64,000 nucleotides of DNA. It comes from DASYDU01 sp050248495. GTDB taxonomy: Bacteria > Planctomycetota > Planctomycetia > Pirellulales > Lacipirellulaceae. Made by a program: the position numbers and the translations under genes. How positions within the stretch are numbered: position 1 is the stretch's first letter; each line of letters starts with the position of its first letter. The stretch spans positions 81,981 through 145,980 of the forward strand of contig JBFWSG010000009.1 of the NCBI GenBank assembly GCA_050248495.1. Direction: 5' to 3'. The notes under the pieces are model-generated. The model worked only from the letters and a program-made list of their open reading frames with translations. It was not told where the DNA came from and did not search any database. Below, one piece after another: positions 9,501 through 16,608 of this stretch.

Positions 9501-10971
9501 TACCATAAGTGACAATTACGCCAACGGGTTTGGTGGCGGAATCTACAGCTTCGGAGTCGTCAACCTAACCGATGACGTGGTCAGCCGAAACTCGGCCCAG
9601 GGCGGCGGTGGAATCTGCGCATTTAATTCGCTTTCGCTGACCAGTACCCTTGTCAGTCACAACACAGCAAGTACTTACGTCGGAGGCGGAATTCAAGTCC
9701 AACAGGGAAATACGACAATTACGGCGAGTGCGATCGTCGCCAATTCGGCTCCGCAAGGTGGCGGAATCGCAACTAGTGGGCAGCTGTCCGTAACTGCCAG
9801 CGAGATTAGTGGAAACTCAGCAACGTCGGGAAACGGTGGCGGCATCTTCGCCGGTGGTGGAGGAACCGCTTCAGGATACGCAGTCGAAGTGGTTAACTCC
9901 ACTCTGAGTAACAATTCCGCACTTCAAGGAGGCGGACTTTTTGTCACGAACGGAAACGCCGCGATTCGACTGTCTACCATTTCGGCAAACGTCGCGACCG
10001 ATCCCTCCGGAAGGGCCGGCGGAGTATTCATCCGCGGCCAATATTTGTACTTGGATGGTTCAATCATCGCCGGGAACGAGTCTTCGTCGGCACCAGACTT
10101 AGTCGGGAGTGTTATAGCGACGCACACTTTGATTGGCGACAAAGCGGGCACGTCTCTCGCGGAGGCACCGCCGGGATCGCCAGACGCCAATGGCAACCTC
10201 ATTGGCGGGCCGGCGCACGGCGTGATTGACCCGCTACTCGGGCCGCTAGTGGACAATGGCGGGCTTGATTTGCCGGATGGGTCGCATATTCTCTCGCACG
10301 CGCTGTTGCCCGGCAGCCCGGCGATTGATGCTGGAGATCCGGTCGCGGTGGCCGGGCAAGGTGGCGTGCCGCTGCACGATCAGCGCGGGGCGCCGTTCAC
10401 GCGCGTGTTCGGTGGGCGAATTGACATCGGTGCGGTGGAATCAATTCCAACCGGTCTGTTGCCGGGGGATTTCAGTTTGGATGGAGCTGTAGATGCGGCA
10501 GACTATTCTCAGTGGCGGGACTCATCGGGCGCCATCGTGCCGGCCGGGACTGGCGCCGATGGAAACGGCGATGGAAAAGTGGATCAACTCGACTACGACG
10601 TTTGGAAAAGCAACTTCGGATCGAGCGTGAACGAACTGCCGGCGTTGACCGCCGGAATGGATGCTTTGCCCATGGCCGCCATGGAGAGAGGGGCAGCTGC
10701 GCTCAGGTCGTCGCTGGCGCCGCCAAGCATGGAAGCTTCCGATTGCGCTTTGCGGCCAATGCGCGATTCCAAGATTGGCACCGTACCGCAAACTACGACC
10801 AATCGCCGCGACAGCCTGCTCGCCTGGTGGCGGGGAATCGGGCGAGAGAGGCTCGACCGGTCGATAATGCATATCGACTTAACATTTGTCGAGGGTACAT
10901 CGGCTGGCGATGCGCGCCTTAGATACGCGGCCTTGGAATCGTTGGATCGAGTGCTACCGCGGCTGCGGTGA
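6535..10971 (+). CDS. Giant beta-helix surface protein with two CSLREA modules and dockerin-like tail
   Basis: 1478-residue secreted or surface protein. ATG 6535 is chosen over the in-frame TTG five codons upstream because GGAGG sits 8 bases before it. The N-terminus is Arg-rich and ends in FEPLEVRRLLA (about residues 38-48), the planctomycete LEPRRLLA-type export signal. Two homologous modules follow, each opening with a CSLREA motif (TSLREAIFAAN near 65; LSLREAIGMAN near 791), continuing as right-handed parallel beta-helix coils rich in STVSGNS and GGGI, and closing with LGPL(A/V)DNGG, LLP(D/G)SPA(L/I)DAG and GRIDMGA-type ends. A dockerin-like repeat (GDFSLDGAVDAADY, GADGNGDGKVDQLDY; about 1310-1364) and a 115-residue tail finish it. 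It likely acts in adhesion or polysaccharide handling. Base composition is less GC-rich than its neighbours. Confidence 0.9.
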   Translation: MARRNTSRGTARWRTARARNSSRHTASRGARLGRRLRFEPLEVRRLLAITVTTIDDVVDLNDGVTSLREAIFAANTVPGADTIEFSPGLTADEPATILLTRSELQITESLRINGPGGNLLAIDAQQQSRIFNITDASGDYAISGIGLLGGGVFSASSITLVDTIVSHDAAAVSDAGIRCLKSVTLIGCTVSENNSTGVSANGNVMLTSTTVAANLGRGVASSGLVNMVGGTVRDNRDGGVLGSTVTITDGVVSGNSRSRGSGGGIQGSTVVLNNSTVSGNSTSGGIDPGGGIYAWSVTLNQSTVSGNSTSGSISDGGGIHCGSLTMNQSTVSGNSTSGAISDGGGIYCSRLTMNQSTVSGNSANGNGGGIYAKSTANIAASTVTGNSTSDTIGDGGGIFSKGNLRIDHSTVSKNSTSEGTTGGGGVYCEGIAQIYDCSITDNTAAYRGGGIFVRSTGSLSLNRTVVRDNRAYLFGGGVVSGGVANISGCVIAGNEAYQAAGIGCLDLTVRDSYVTGNIATGDNGGGIHVFGELKLINSFVNSNEAARNGGGVYCYGNATVEGSTISNNVASLAGGGIVATESLNVSASTVSQNRATSLAGGIWCRGGPATISHSTIFGNQSSGAGGGMFMDSNELSLDGAIISGNYAQTGPDATGLLGASIHARFSLIGNNSGSGLTTAPVGLPDASGNLIGGSTYDSIIDARLGPLADNGGGTPTHALLPDSPALDAGEPIAMAGNNDLLQFDQRGGPFLRVFHGRIDMGAYERQSLPVMNFVVDSLSDEYDGDFSTGHLSLREAIGMANGNVGSEQVITFAPELAEQGPAVVLLTRGDLTITDPLRIDGPGAELLTVDARGNDRGPNSGDGSRVLSIDDGDYSTNIVISVSGLTLTGGDIADGGGAILSRESLTISNSTIRDNFSQSGGGIYSFGPLALIDSTVSGNSASGRGGGISNNYALTTIIGATIVGNSAVLGDGGGIAISGSLSALSITGTTISDNYANGFGGGIYSFGVVNLTDDVVSRNSAQGGGGICAFNSLSLTSTLVSHNTASTYVGGGIQVQQGNTTITASAIVANSAPQGGGIATSGQLSVTASEISGNSATSGNGGGIFAGGGGTASGYAVEVVNSTLSNNSALQGGGLFVTNGNAAIRLSTISANVATDPSGRAGGVFIRGQYLYLDGSIIAGNESSSAPDLVGSVIATHTLIGDKAGTSLAEAPPGSPDANGNLIGGPAHGVIDPLLGPLVDNGGLDLPDGSHILSHALLPGSPAIDAGDPVAVAGQGGVPLHDQRGAPFTRVFGGRIDIGAVESIPTGLLPGDFSLDGAVDAADYSQWRDSSGAIVPAGTGADGNGDGKVDQLDYDVWKSNFGSSVNELPALTAGMDALPMAAMERGAAALRSSLAPPSMEASDCALRPMRDSKIGTVPQTTTNRRDSLLAWWRGIGRERLDRSIMHIDLTFVEGTSAGDARLRYAALESLDRVLPRLR

Positions 10972-11013
10972 CACGGGGACGCCGGCGGACTGAATCCTTG
11001 GTAGATTCATGGC

Positions 11014-11787
11014 GTGAATTCGCATCCTCTCGAACAACTACACTTTCGACTCGCTCCGCTGCGACAGGCGCTTTTGGAGCATCCCGTGTATGCGCGGATC
11101 GATGATCTCGCGGCGCTGCGGGTGTTTATGCGGCACCACGTGTTTGCGGTGTGGGATTTCATGTCGCTGTTGAAGTCGCTGCAGCGGCGGTTGTGCTGCG
11201 TCGAGGTGCCGTGGCTCGCGCCGTTCAACGGGGCGAATTGCCGGTTGGTGAATGAAATCGTGCTGGGCGAGGAGAGCGACGAGGATGGCGAGGGCGGGTA
11301 TGCCAGCCATTTTGAGCTCTATCACCGGTCGATGACGCGGTGCGGGGCGGATACGGGGCAGATCGATCGATTTGTGGCGGCGCTCGCGGGCGGCGAGAGC
11401 GTGCGGCCGGCGCTCGTGGCGGCGGAGACACCGGCTTCGGTGCAGGCGTTCGTGGTTGAGACGTTTGACGTAATCGAGTCGGATGATATTTGCGCGATCG
11501 CGGCGACTTTCACGTTTGGCCGCGAGGATTTGCTGCCCGATCTGTTTCGGCAGATTGTGACGCGGCTGAGCAGCGACCCGGTAAGCGGGCTGGACTACTT
11601 CCGCTACTATCTGGAGCGGCACATCGATTTGGACGGTGATCAGCATGGGCCAATGGCGGAGCGGCTCGTGGCGTCGCTCTGCGGCGACGATCCGGTACGG
11701 TGGCAAGTGGCGGAGGAAGCCGCCGTCCGGGCGCTCGAATCGCGGCGGCGGTTGTGGGATGGAGTGTTGACGTCGTTGAAGTCGTGA
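11014..11787 (+). CDS. DUF3050 (heme-oxygenase-like) protein
   Basis: 257-aa all-helical protein matching the DUF3050 pattern: HPVYARIDDLAALRVFMRHH, VFAVWDFMSLLKSLQRRL, NEIVLGEESDEDG, HFELYHRSM, and SGLDYFRYYLERHIDLDGDQHGP. The conserved His and Glu residues recall heme-oxygenase/TenA-like folds, but no reaction is established. GTG 11014 is taken as start since the ATG five bases upstream is out of frame and hits a stop at once. It may be a diiron oxygenase-like enzyme (inference). It stands alone between the beta-helix gene and the TPR-like gene. Confidence 0.85.
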   Translation: MNSHPLEQLHFRLAPLRQALLEHPVYARIDDLAALRVFMRHHVFAVWDFMSLLKSLQRRLCCVEVPWLAPFNGANCRLVNEIVLGEESDEDGEGGYASHFELYHRSMTRCGADTGQIDRFVAALAGGESVRPALVAAETPASVQAFVVETFDVIESDDICAIAATFTFGREDLLPDLFRQIVTRLSSDPVSGLDYFRYYLERHIDLDGDQHGPMAERLVASLCGDDPVRWQVAEEAAVRALESRRRLWDGVLTSLKS

Positions 11788-11970
11788 CGGACGACCTCGT
11801 AGCGTGAGATTCCCGAGTAGGATTTTTTGCACCGAGCTGCCTATAATAGGCCATGGCGAATCGTTCGTCAGACTATTCTTTTCTATGCAGTTCGGTTTCT
11901 AGTGTGCCGCGTCAAACGTGCTGCGGCAAATGCTTTTTCCAGCGAATGTCCGTCCGACAAGAGGTGACCT

Positions 11971-12564
11971 GTGGCTTCCGAAGAGGCCTCTCACGTGCCC
12001 GAGAATCCTGCGCCGGCCGAGATCCAAGTTGTGCTCGACGGTGAGCGGAAACGGCTGACCTACGAGCAGGCGTTTCAGCTGGGATGCGTAATGTTGAATG
12101 CGGGCAATCGTCTTGACGCGGCGAAGTTGTTTGCTTGTATGGAGGAGTTCACCGACCGGGGTCCACGGGCGTTCATCATGCAGGCGTTTTGCGAAGCCTC
12201 GGCAATGCGGTTCGACAATTGTGGTGCAGCATTGGAAGAAGCCTTCTCCGGCGAGAAAGAGATTGCCACGAAGCTCCAAAACGCCTTCGTATCGTATCAC
12301 GTCGGCATACGCAAAGAGGGCGTCAATGCGTTGATCGAAATGGTCAACGAGCACGATGATCTGCCGACGATCTGTCTGCTGTTGGGCGACATGCTGGAAC
12401 AGATGGACCAAGAAAAAATGTCCCGCAAGTGCTGGTCGCTGGCGGTCGAGCGCGATCGAGAAGGCGGCGCGGTGGCCACCGTAGCGACACTACGGTTGAA
12501 AAAGGCATTGCACAAAGCGCCCGCGTCGCAAGTGGATCCGCCACCAAATCAGGCATCTGCTTGA
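11971..12564 (+). CDS. TPR-like hypothetical protein
   Basis: 197-aa soluble, mainly helical protein with tetratricopeptide-like pairs (YEQAFQLGCVMLNAGNRLDA, AFIMQAFCEASAMRF, ICLLLGDMLEQMDQEKMSRK). GTG start at 11971 with GAGGTGA just upstream. Repeats are divergent and the family is not recognised; a scaffold or chaperone role is possible. It precedes the amidohydrolase/QEGLA/ATP-grasp set by about 150 bases in the same direction and might be cotranscribed, but nothing in its sequence ties it to that set. Confidence 0.6.
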   Translation: MASEEASHVPENPAPAEIQVVLDGERKRLTYEQAFQLGCVMLNAGNRLDAAKLFACMEEFTDRGPRAFIMQAFCEASAMRFDNCGAALEEAFSGEKEIATKLQNAFVSYHVGIRKEGVNALIEMVNEHDDLPTICLLLGDMLEQMDQEKMSRKCWSLAVERDREGGAVATVATLRLKKALHKAPASQVDPPPNQASA

Positions 12565-12715
12565 TTTTCGGCCGTGTCGCAGCGGATTGTCAGCTCTTAG
12601 CCTCTCGGGCCGACGTCTGCGCCGATTCCTCATGATTTCTCGGCAGATCTTGCTGGCACGAGATATGCACGATTTAGCGCCGGCGAATTATGTAATCAGA
12701 TCAGAGGATGTGGCC

Positions 12716-13519
12716 GTGGAACTATTTCAATTCACAATTGGCGACTGTCCGCTCGTAGCGGCGGCGATTCACGCGGGCCATGCTCTGCGGCCAGCGGTGG
12801 CGGAGCGAGTGGCGCTCGATGACGCGGCGCGGCTGCGCGAGGAAGATCCGTTCACCGACGAATTGTCGAAGCTCGTGCCGACGCATTTCATCGGTCGGCG
12901 GTCGCGGTTCGAGGTCGATCTCAATCGGCCGCGGGAACAGGCGGTCTACAAGAAGCCGGAGGATGCGTGGGGATTGTCGGTGTGGCGCGAACTGCTCAAC
13001 AATGCCATGATCGCCGAATCGCTGGCCAACTACGACCTGTTTTACAAGACGGCTCACACCGTGCTACACGAGCTGATTGGAAGGCATGGCCGCGTGGTCG
13101 TGCTCGACATCCACAGCTACAACCATTGCCGCGCGGGGCAGGAGTGCGCAGCGGACGAGGCCGCGAACCCCGAGGTCAACATCGGCACGGGCAGCCTCGA
13201 CCGCACGACGTGGGGACCGCTGGTGGATCGGTTCATCGCCGACCTGCGGGCGTTCGACGCGGGCGGCCGGCAGCTCGATGTGCGCGAGAACGTGAAGTTC
13301 TTCGGCGGGCACTTTTCTAAGTGGATTCAAGCGATGTTTCCAGGGCAGGCGTGCGCGATCGCTATCGAGTTCAAGAAGACGTTTATGGACGAATGGACGG
13401 GGGAACTGGAGCGAGCAAAGTTCGACCTCCTCTCGGCGGCGCTCAAGTCGACGTTTCCGGGAATTCTGGCGGAGCTCGAGGAGACGAGCGTCGGGAAGTC
13501 GGAGACGCTCGCGCTGTAG
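12716..13519 (+). CDS. N-formylglutamate amidohydrolase-like enzyme
   Basis: About 267-aa member of the FGase family, zinc hydrolases that cleave N-formyl-glutamate (histidine degradation) or related N-acyl amino acids. The family core VVVLDIHSYNHCR (about residues 127-139) carries the metal-binding His, and NIGTGSLDRTTWGPLVDRF resembles the FGase substrate region. GTG 12716 is chosen because AGAGGA lies seven bases upstream; the frame is open further back. No hut genes are near. Instead it heads a tight set with a QEGLA metallopeptidase and an ATP-grasp ligase, so its substrate is probably an amino-acyl or formyl product of that system rather than a histidine catabolite (inference). Confidence 0.85.
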   Translation: MELFQFTIGDCPLVAAAIHAGHALRPAVAERVALDDAARLREEDPFTDELSKLVPTHFIGRRSRFEVDLNRPREQAVYKKPEDAWGLSVWRELLNNAMIAESLANYDLFYKTAHTVLHELIGRHGRVVVLDIHSYNHCRAGQECAADEAANPEVNIGTGSLDRTTWGPLVDRFIADLRAFDAGGRQLDVRENVKFFGGHFSKWIQAMFPGQACAIAIEFKKTFMDEWTGELERAKFDLLSAALKSTFPGILAELEETSVGKSETLAL

Positions 13520-13552
13520 TCGCGGATTACTCTTTCGTACGGATCGGTGGCG

Positions 13553-15463
13553 ATGGCGAAGCTGACAGCCCACGAAATCGAGGCGGCGTACGACAGCGTG
13601 GCGGCGGTGGTCCGCGACCGATTGAGCCGCAATCTGCGCATCCGGCGGAACTTGCCGGGGGATGGGCGAGTGCGGATGGATCGGCAGTTGCCGTTTCTGT
13701 GCGTGTACCGGATGCCGGAGGTGGGGCGAGATGCGGGGACATGCGACCTGGTGACCACTGAGGCGGCGTATCTGTTTGCGTCCGGGGCGGCGGAACACGA
13801 AGCGGGACTCGCGCGGCTGGTGGCGGCGATCGCGGAGACGATGCGGGAGCACTTTGGGGCGTTCCTAGTCATCGAGTTTTGGGCGGAGGATGACCGGCCG
13901 ACGGGGTTGGCCGCACGCGATGCGACGCGGCCTGGGTTTCGCGTGCTCGCGCCGCGCGGTGGAATGCTGGCGAAAACAGTGAAGGCGCTGGAGGCGTCGC
14001 TCCGCGAGATTCGCGCGCAAGGTTGGGCGGCAGATGTGGAGGTGGTGGAAAGTGCGACACCGGCGCCAGGAGGGCAGGGGGCGCTCATCGGCGAGCTCGA
14101 AGGCGACGGCGTGCAGTCGATCGGCATCGCGGTGCGGCCGGTGTATCGCGACGTGCGACTCGGCACGGTGTACCCAATGATGCTGCAGTCGTTGCGGCGG
14201 CAACTGGCGATGTCGGTGCGGAAGGCGGTATTCGCGTTCACCGGCAAGAGCGAGCAGCGCCCGGCCCATTACGAAGCGCTCGGTCCGTCGGCGATGGTCA
14301 AGGCGGCGCGGCTCGTGGACCAGGAGCTGCGCGAGGTGTCGCAGTCGTTCGACTTCGTGTTGCAGACCGTGCCGCTGAACACGAACGCGGCCTGGGAGGA
14401 GTTCAAGGCGGACTCTTACAAGGTGGAGCCCGTGTTTTACTACCGGCCGCTGCCATACGATCCGGCCCAACTCAAGCGGCGGCTGTTTGCGATTCCGATC
14501 GATCGGATTGAGGACGCAACGCTGATCCACTTGTTCGCAGAGAAACAGGACCACGTCGACCGGCAGCTTACGGCGCTTAAGAACATCGACGCCGCGCCAT
14601 TCTTTTACGACAGCGTACAGCTCTACGGCGTGCCGGATGCGGAGCTCGTGAAGCTCGCCCGCGGAATGTTGGTGCGACTGGACGTGCTAGCGGAAAAGCA
14701 CGCGGCCGAGGGCGATTACATCCACACAGACGAGCTCGCCGCGGCGGCCCGCGATGAGATCGACTATTACCACGAGCGGCTACCGAGCTTCGTGGCGAAG
14801 GTCGAAGTGCGGGACGACGTGGCGGCGAGCATGATGGTCGCCCACGATCGGCTGCTGGTGTCGTCGACGGCGTCGGTGCCACGGCGGGGCGTGGCGGCGC
14901 TCTTGCATCACGAGATCGGCACGCATTTGCTTACATATTTCAACGGCCAGCAGCAGCCGTTTCAGCAGCTCTACGCGGGGCTCGCGCGGTACGAGGAATT
15001 GCAGGAAGGCCTGGCGGTGCTTGCGGAGTACCTGGTCGGCGGCTGGAATGCGCCGCGGCTGCGAACGATCGCGGGGCGGGTGCTGGCCGTCCAGGCAATG
15101 GTCGAACGCCGCTCATTCCTCGAGACGTTTCATCTGCTCCACGGCGAACAGCAACTTGCCCCGAAGGCGGCCTTCATGACGACGCTCCGCGTGTTTCGCG
15201 GCGGCGGGCTCACGAAGGACGCGATTTATCTGCGGGGTTTGCATCGGCTGGTGGAATACTTGCGGGCCGGGCATGATGCGGAGCCGTTGTACGTCGGCAA
15301 GATCGCTTTGGAGCACGTGTCATTGGTCCAGGAATTGCGTCGCAGAGGCGTGGTCGGGCCGCCGACGCTGTTGCCGCGATTCTGGGATGACGCGGAATCA
15401 GCCCAGCGGCTCGATCGCTGTCGACAATCTTCTCTCTTGGAACTTGTGGAAGAGTGCGTATGA
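13553..15463 (+). CDS. DUF1704/QEGLA-motif zinc metallopeptidase
   Basis: 636-aa member of the family often annotated as flavohemoglobin expression-modulating QEGLA motif protein. The active-site motif HHEIGTH (residues 452-458; HExxxH type) lies 25 residues before the diagnostic QEGLA (484-488), where a third ligand is expected. The eukaryotic branch of this family includes the MATCAP tubulin carboxypeptidases, which trim a C-terminal Tyr. The N-terminal 350 residues have no recognised enzyme domain and may bind substrate. ATG 13553 follows GGTGG; GTG 13547 is an alternative. Its stop overlaps the ATP-grasp start (ATGA), so the two are translationally coupled. Confidence 0.88.
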   Translation: MAKLTAHEIEAAYDSVAAVVRDRLSRNLRIRRNLPGDGRVRMDRQLPFLCVYRMPEVGRDAGTCDLVTTEAAYLFASGAAEHEAGLARLVAAIAETMREHFGAFLVIEFWAEDDRPTGLAARDATRPGFRVLAPRGGMLAKTVKALEASLREIRAQGWAADVEVVESATPAPGGQGALIGELEGDGVQSIGIAVRPVYRDVRLGTVYPMMLQSLRRQLAMSVRKAVFAFTGKSEQRPAHYEALGPSAMVKAARLVDQELREVSQSFDFVLQTVPLNTNAAWEEFKADSYKVEPVFYYRPLPYDPAQLKRRLFAIPIDRIEDATLIHLFAEKQDHVDRQLTALKNIDAAPFFYDSVQLYGVPDAELVKLARGMLVRLDVLAEKHAAEGDYIHTDELAAAARDEIDYYHERLPSFVAKVEVRDDVAASMMVAHDRLLVSSTASVPRRGVAALLHHEIGTHLLTYFNGQQQPFQQLYAGLARYEELQEGLAVLAEYLVGGWNAPRLRTIAGRVLAVQAMVERRSFLETFHLLHGEQQLAPKAAFMTTLRVFRGGGLTKDAIYLRGLHRLVEYLRAGHDAEPLYVGKIALEHVSLVQELRRRGVVGPPTLLPRFWDDAESAQRLDRCRQSSLLELVEECV

Positions 15464-16506
15464 AAATCGGCTTCGTGGTGAACGACGTTCAGACCGAACA
15501 GGCCCAGTACACGACGACGCGGCTGGCGATGACGGCCATCAAGCTGGGTCACGAAGCCTGGACACTGGGCGTTGCGGATTTCGAGTATGCGGCGGATGGC
15601 TCGATTCGGGCGATTGCGCGAACGGTGAAGAATCCGGAGCACGAGACGCTCGAGGCGTTTCTCGAGGAGTTGCAGGGCGAAGAGGCCCGCGTCGAGAAGA
15701 TCGATGCGGGGGCGCTCGATGTGCTCATGCTGCGGAACGATCCGTCGGAGGATAAGAACGGGCGGGCCTGGGCACAGACGTCGGGCATTCTGTTCGGGCA
15801 GCTGGCGATGCGGCACGGCGTGATCGTACTCAACGACCCCGTGAACCTGGCGAACGCGATCAACAAGACGTACTTCCAGCATTTCCCGGAACAGGTGCGG
15901 CCCAAGACCTGCATCAGCTGCGATCGCGAAGACATCAAGGAATTCGTGGCGTCGCAAGGTGGTCAGGCGGTGATCAAGCCGCTGCAGGGCTCGGGCGGGG
16001 CGAGCGTGTTTTTGATCCGCGACGCCGACGCGGCGAACATGAACCAGATGATCGACGCGGTCCTGCGCGACGGCTATTGCATCGCGCAGGAGTATCTGCC
16101 GGCGGCGCAGGAGGGAGACGTGCGGTTGTTTGTAATGAACGGCCGGCCGCTGCGGAAAGATGGAAAGTATGCCGCGTTTCGCCGTGTGAACAAGAGCGGC
16201 GACATGCGGAGCAACATGCACTCGGGCGGCGAGGCGGTGGCAGTCGAGATCGACAAGGCGGCGCTGCGGCTGGTGGAGTTGGTGCGGCCGAAGCTCGTGG
16301 CGGACGGGATGTTCCTGGTCGGGCTCGACATCGTGAAGGACAAGCTCATGGAGATCAACGTGTTCACGCCCGGCGGACTGGGGAGCGCGCAGGCCGCGAC
16401 GGGGATCGACTTTTCGGAAGTCGTGATCCACGACCTGGAGCGGAAGGTACGGTGCAGAAAGAACTACGGCGCGCACATAACGAACGTGCAGATTGCGACG
16501 CTGTGA
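15460..16506 (+). CDS. ATP-grasp ligase (GshB/RimK-like) of the QEGLA cluster
   Basis: 348-aa ATP-dependent carboxylate-amine ligase. The ATP-grasp fold is shown by KPLQGSGGASVFLI (about residues 172-185, nucleotide loop), the hydrophobic QEYLPAAQEGDVRLFV strand, RRVNKSGDMRSNMHSGG and the Mg-binding MEINVFTPGG (about 295-305). The layout is like glutathione synthetase, but no gshA is present. ATG 15460 overlaps the preceding TGA, with GGAAGAG as ribosome binding site. Predicted role: adding an amino acid to a peptide, protein tail or small molecule, reversed by the neighbouring peptidase. Tubulin-tyrosine ligase is also ATP-grasp, which makes the pairing suggestive (inference). Confidence 0.88.
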   Translation: MKIGFVVNDVQTEQAQYTTTRLAMTAIKLGHEAWTLGVADFEYAADGSIRAIARTVKNPEHETLEAFLEELQGEEARVEKIDAGALDVLMLRNDPSEDKNGRAWAQTSGILFGQLAMRHGVIVLNDPVNLANAINKTYFQHFPEQVRPKTCISCDREDIKEFVASQGGQAVIKPLQGSGGASVFLIRDADAANMNQMIDAVLRDGYCIAQEYLPAAQEGDVRLFVMNGRPLRKDGKYAAFRRVNKSGDMRSNMHSGGEAVAVEIDKAALRLVELVRPKLVADGMFLVGLDIVKDKLMEINVFTPGGLGSAQAATGIDFSEVVIHDLERKVRCRKNYGAHITNVQIATL

Positions 16507-16524
16507 GCGGTGAACCGATTGCAG

Positions 16525-16597
16525 TGTGGGAGGTGTCTCCGACGCCGATTCCGCGATCGATTGGTGCGCGTCATCGGCCTCGGAGAGGCCTCCCACA
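16525..16597. repeat. Interspersed palindromic element, copy 1
   Basis: 73-bp imperfect palindrome between convergent genes: left arm begins TGTGGGAGGTGTCTCC and continues to GACGCCGATT; right arm is ATCGGCCTCGGAG then AGGCCTCCCACA. A second copy with the same ends is at 40366-40443. Probably also a bidirectional terminator. Confidence 0.75.
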
Positions 16598-16608
16598 GTT
16601 TTGCCAAA

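Noticed and set aside
11038..11832. 264-codon minus-strand frame opposite the DUF3050 gene
   Set aside because: Arg/His/Gln-rich shadow composition; the plus strand carries the family motifs.
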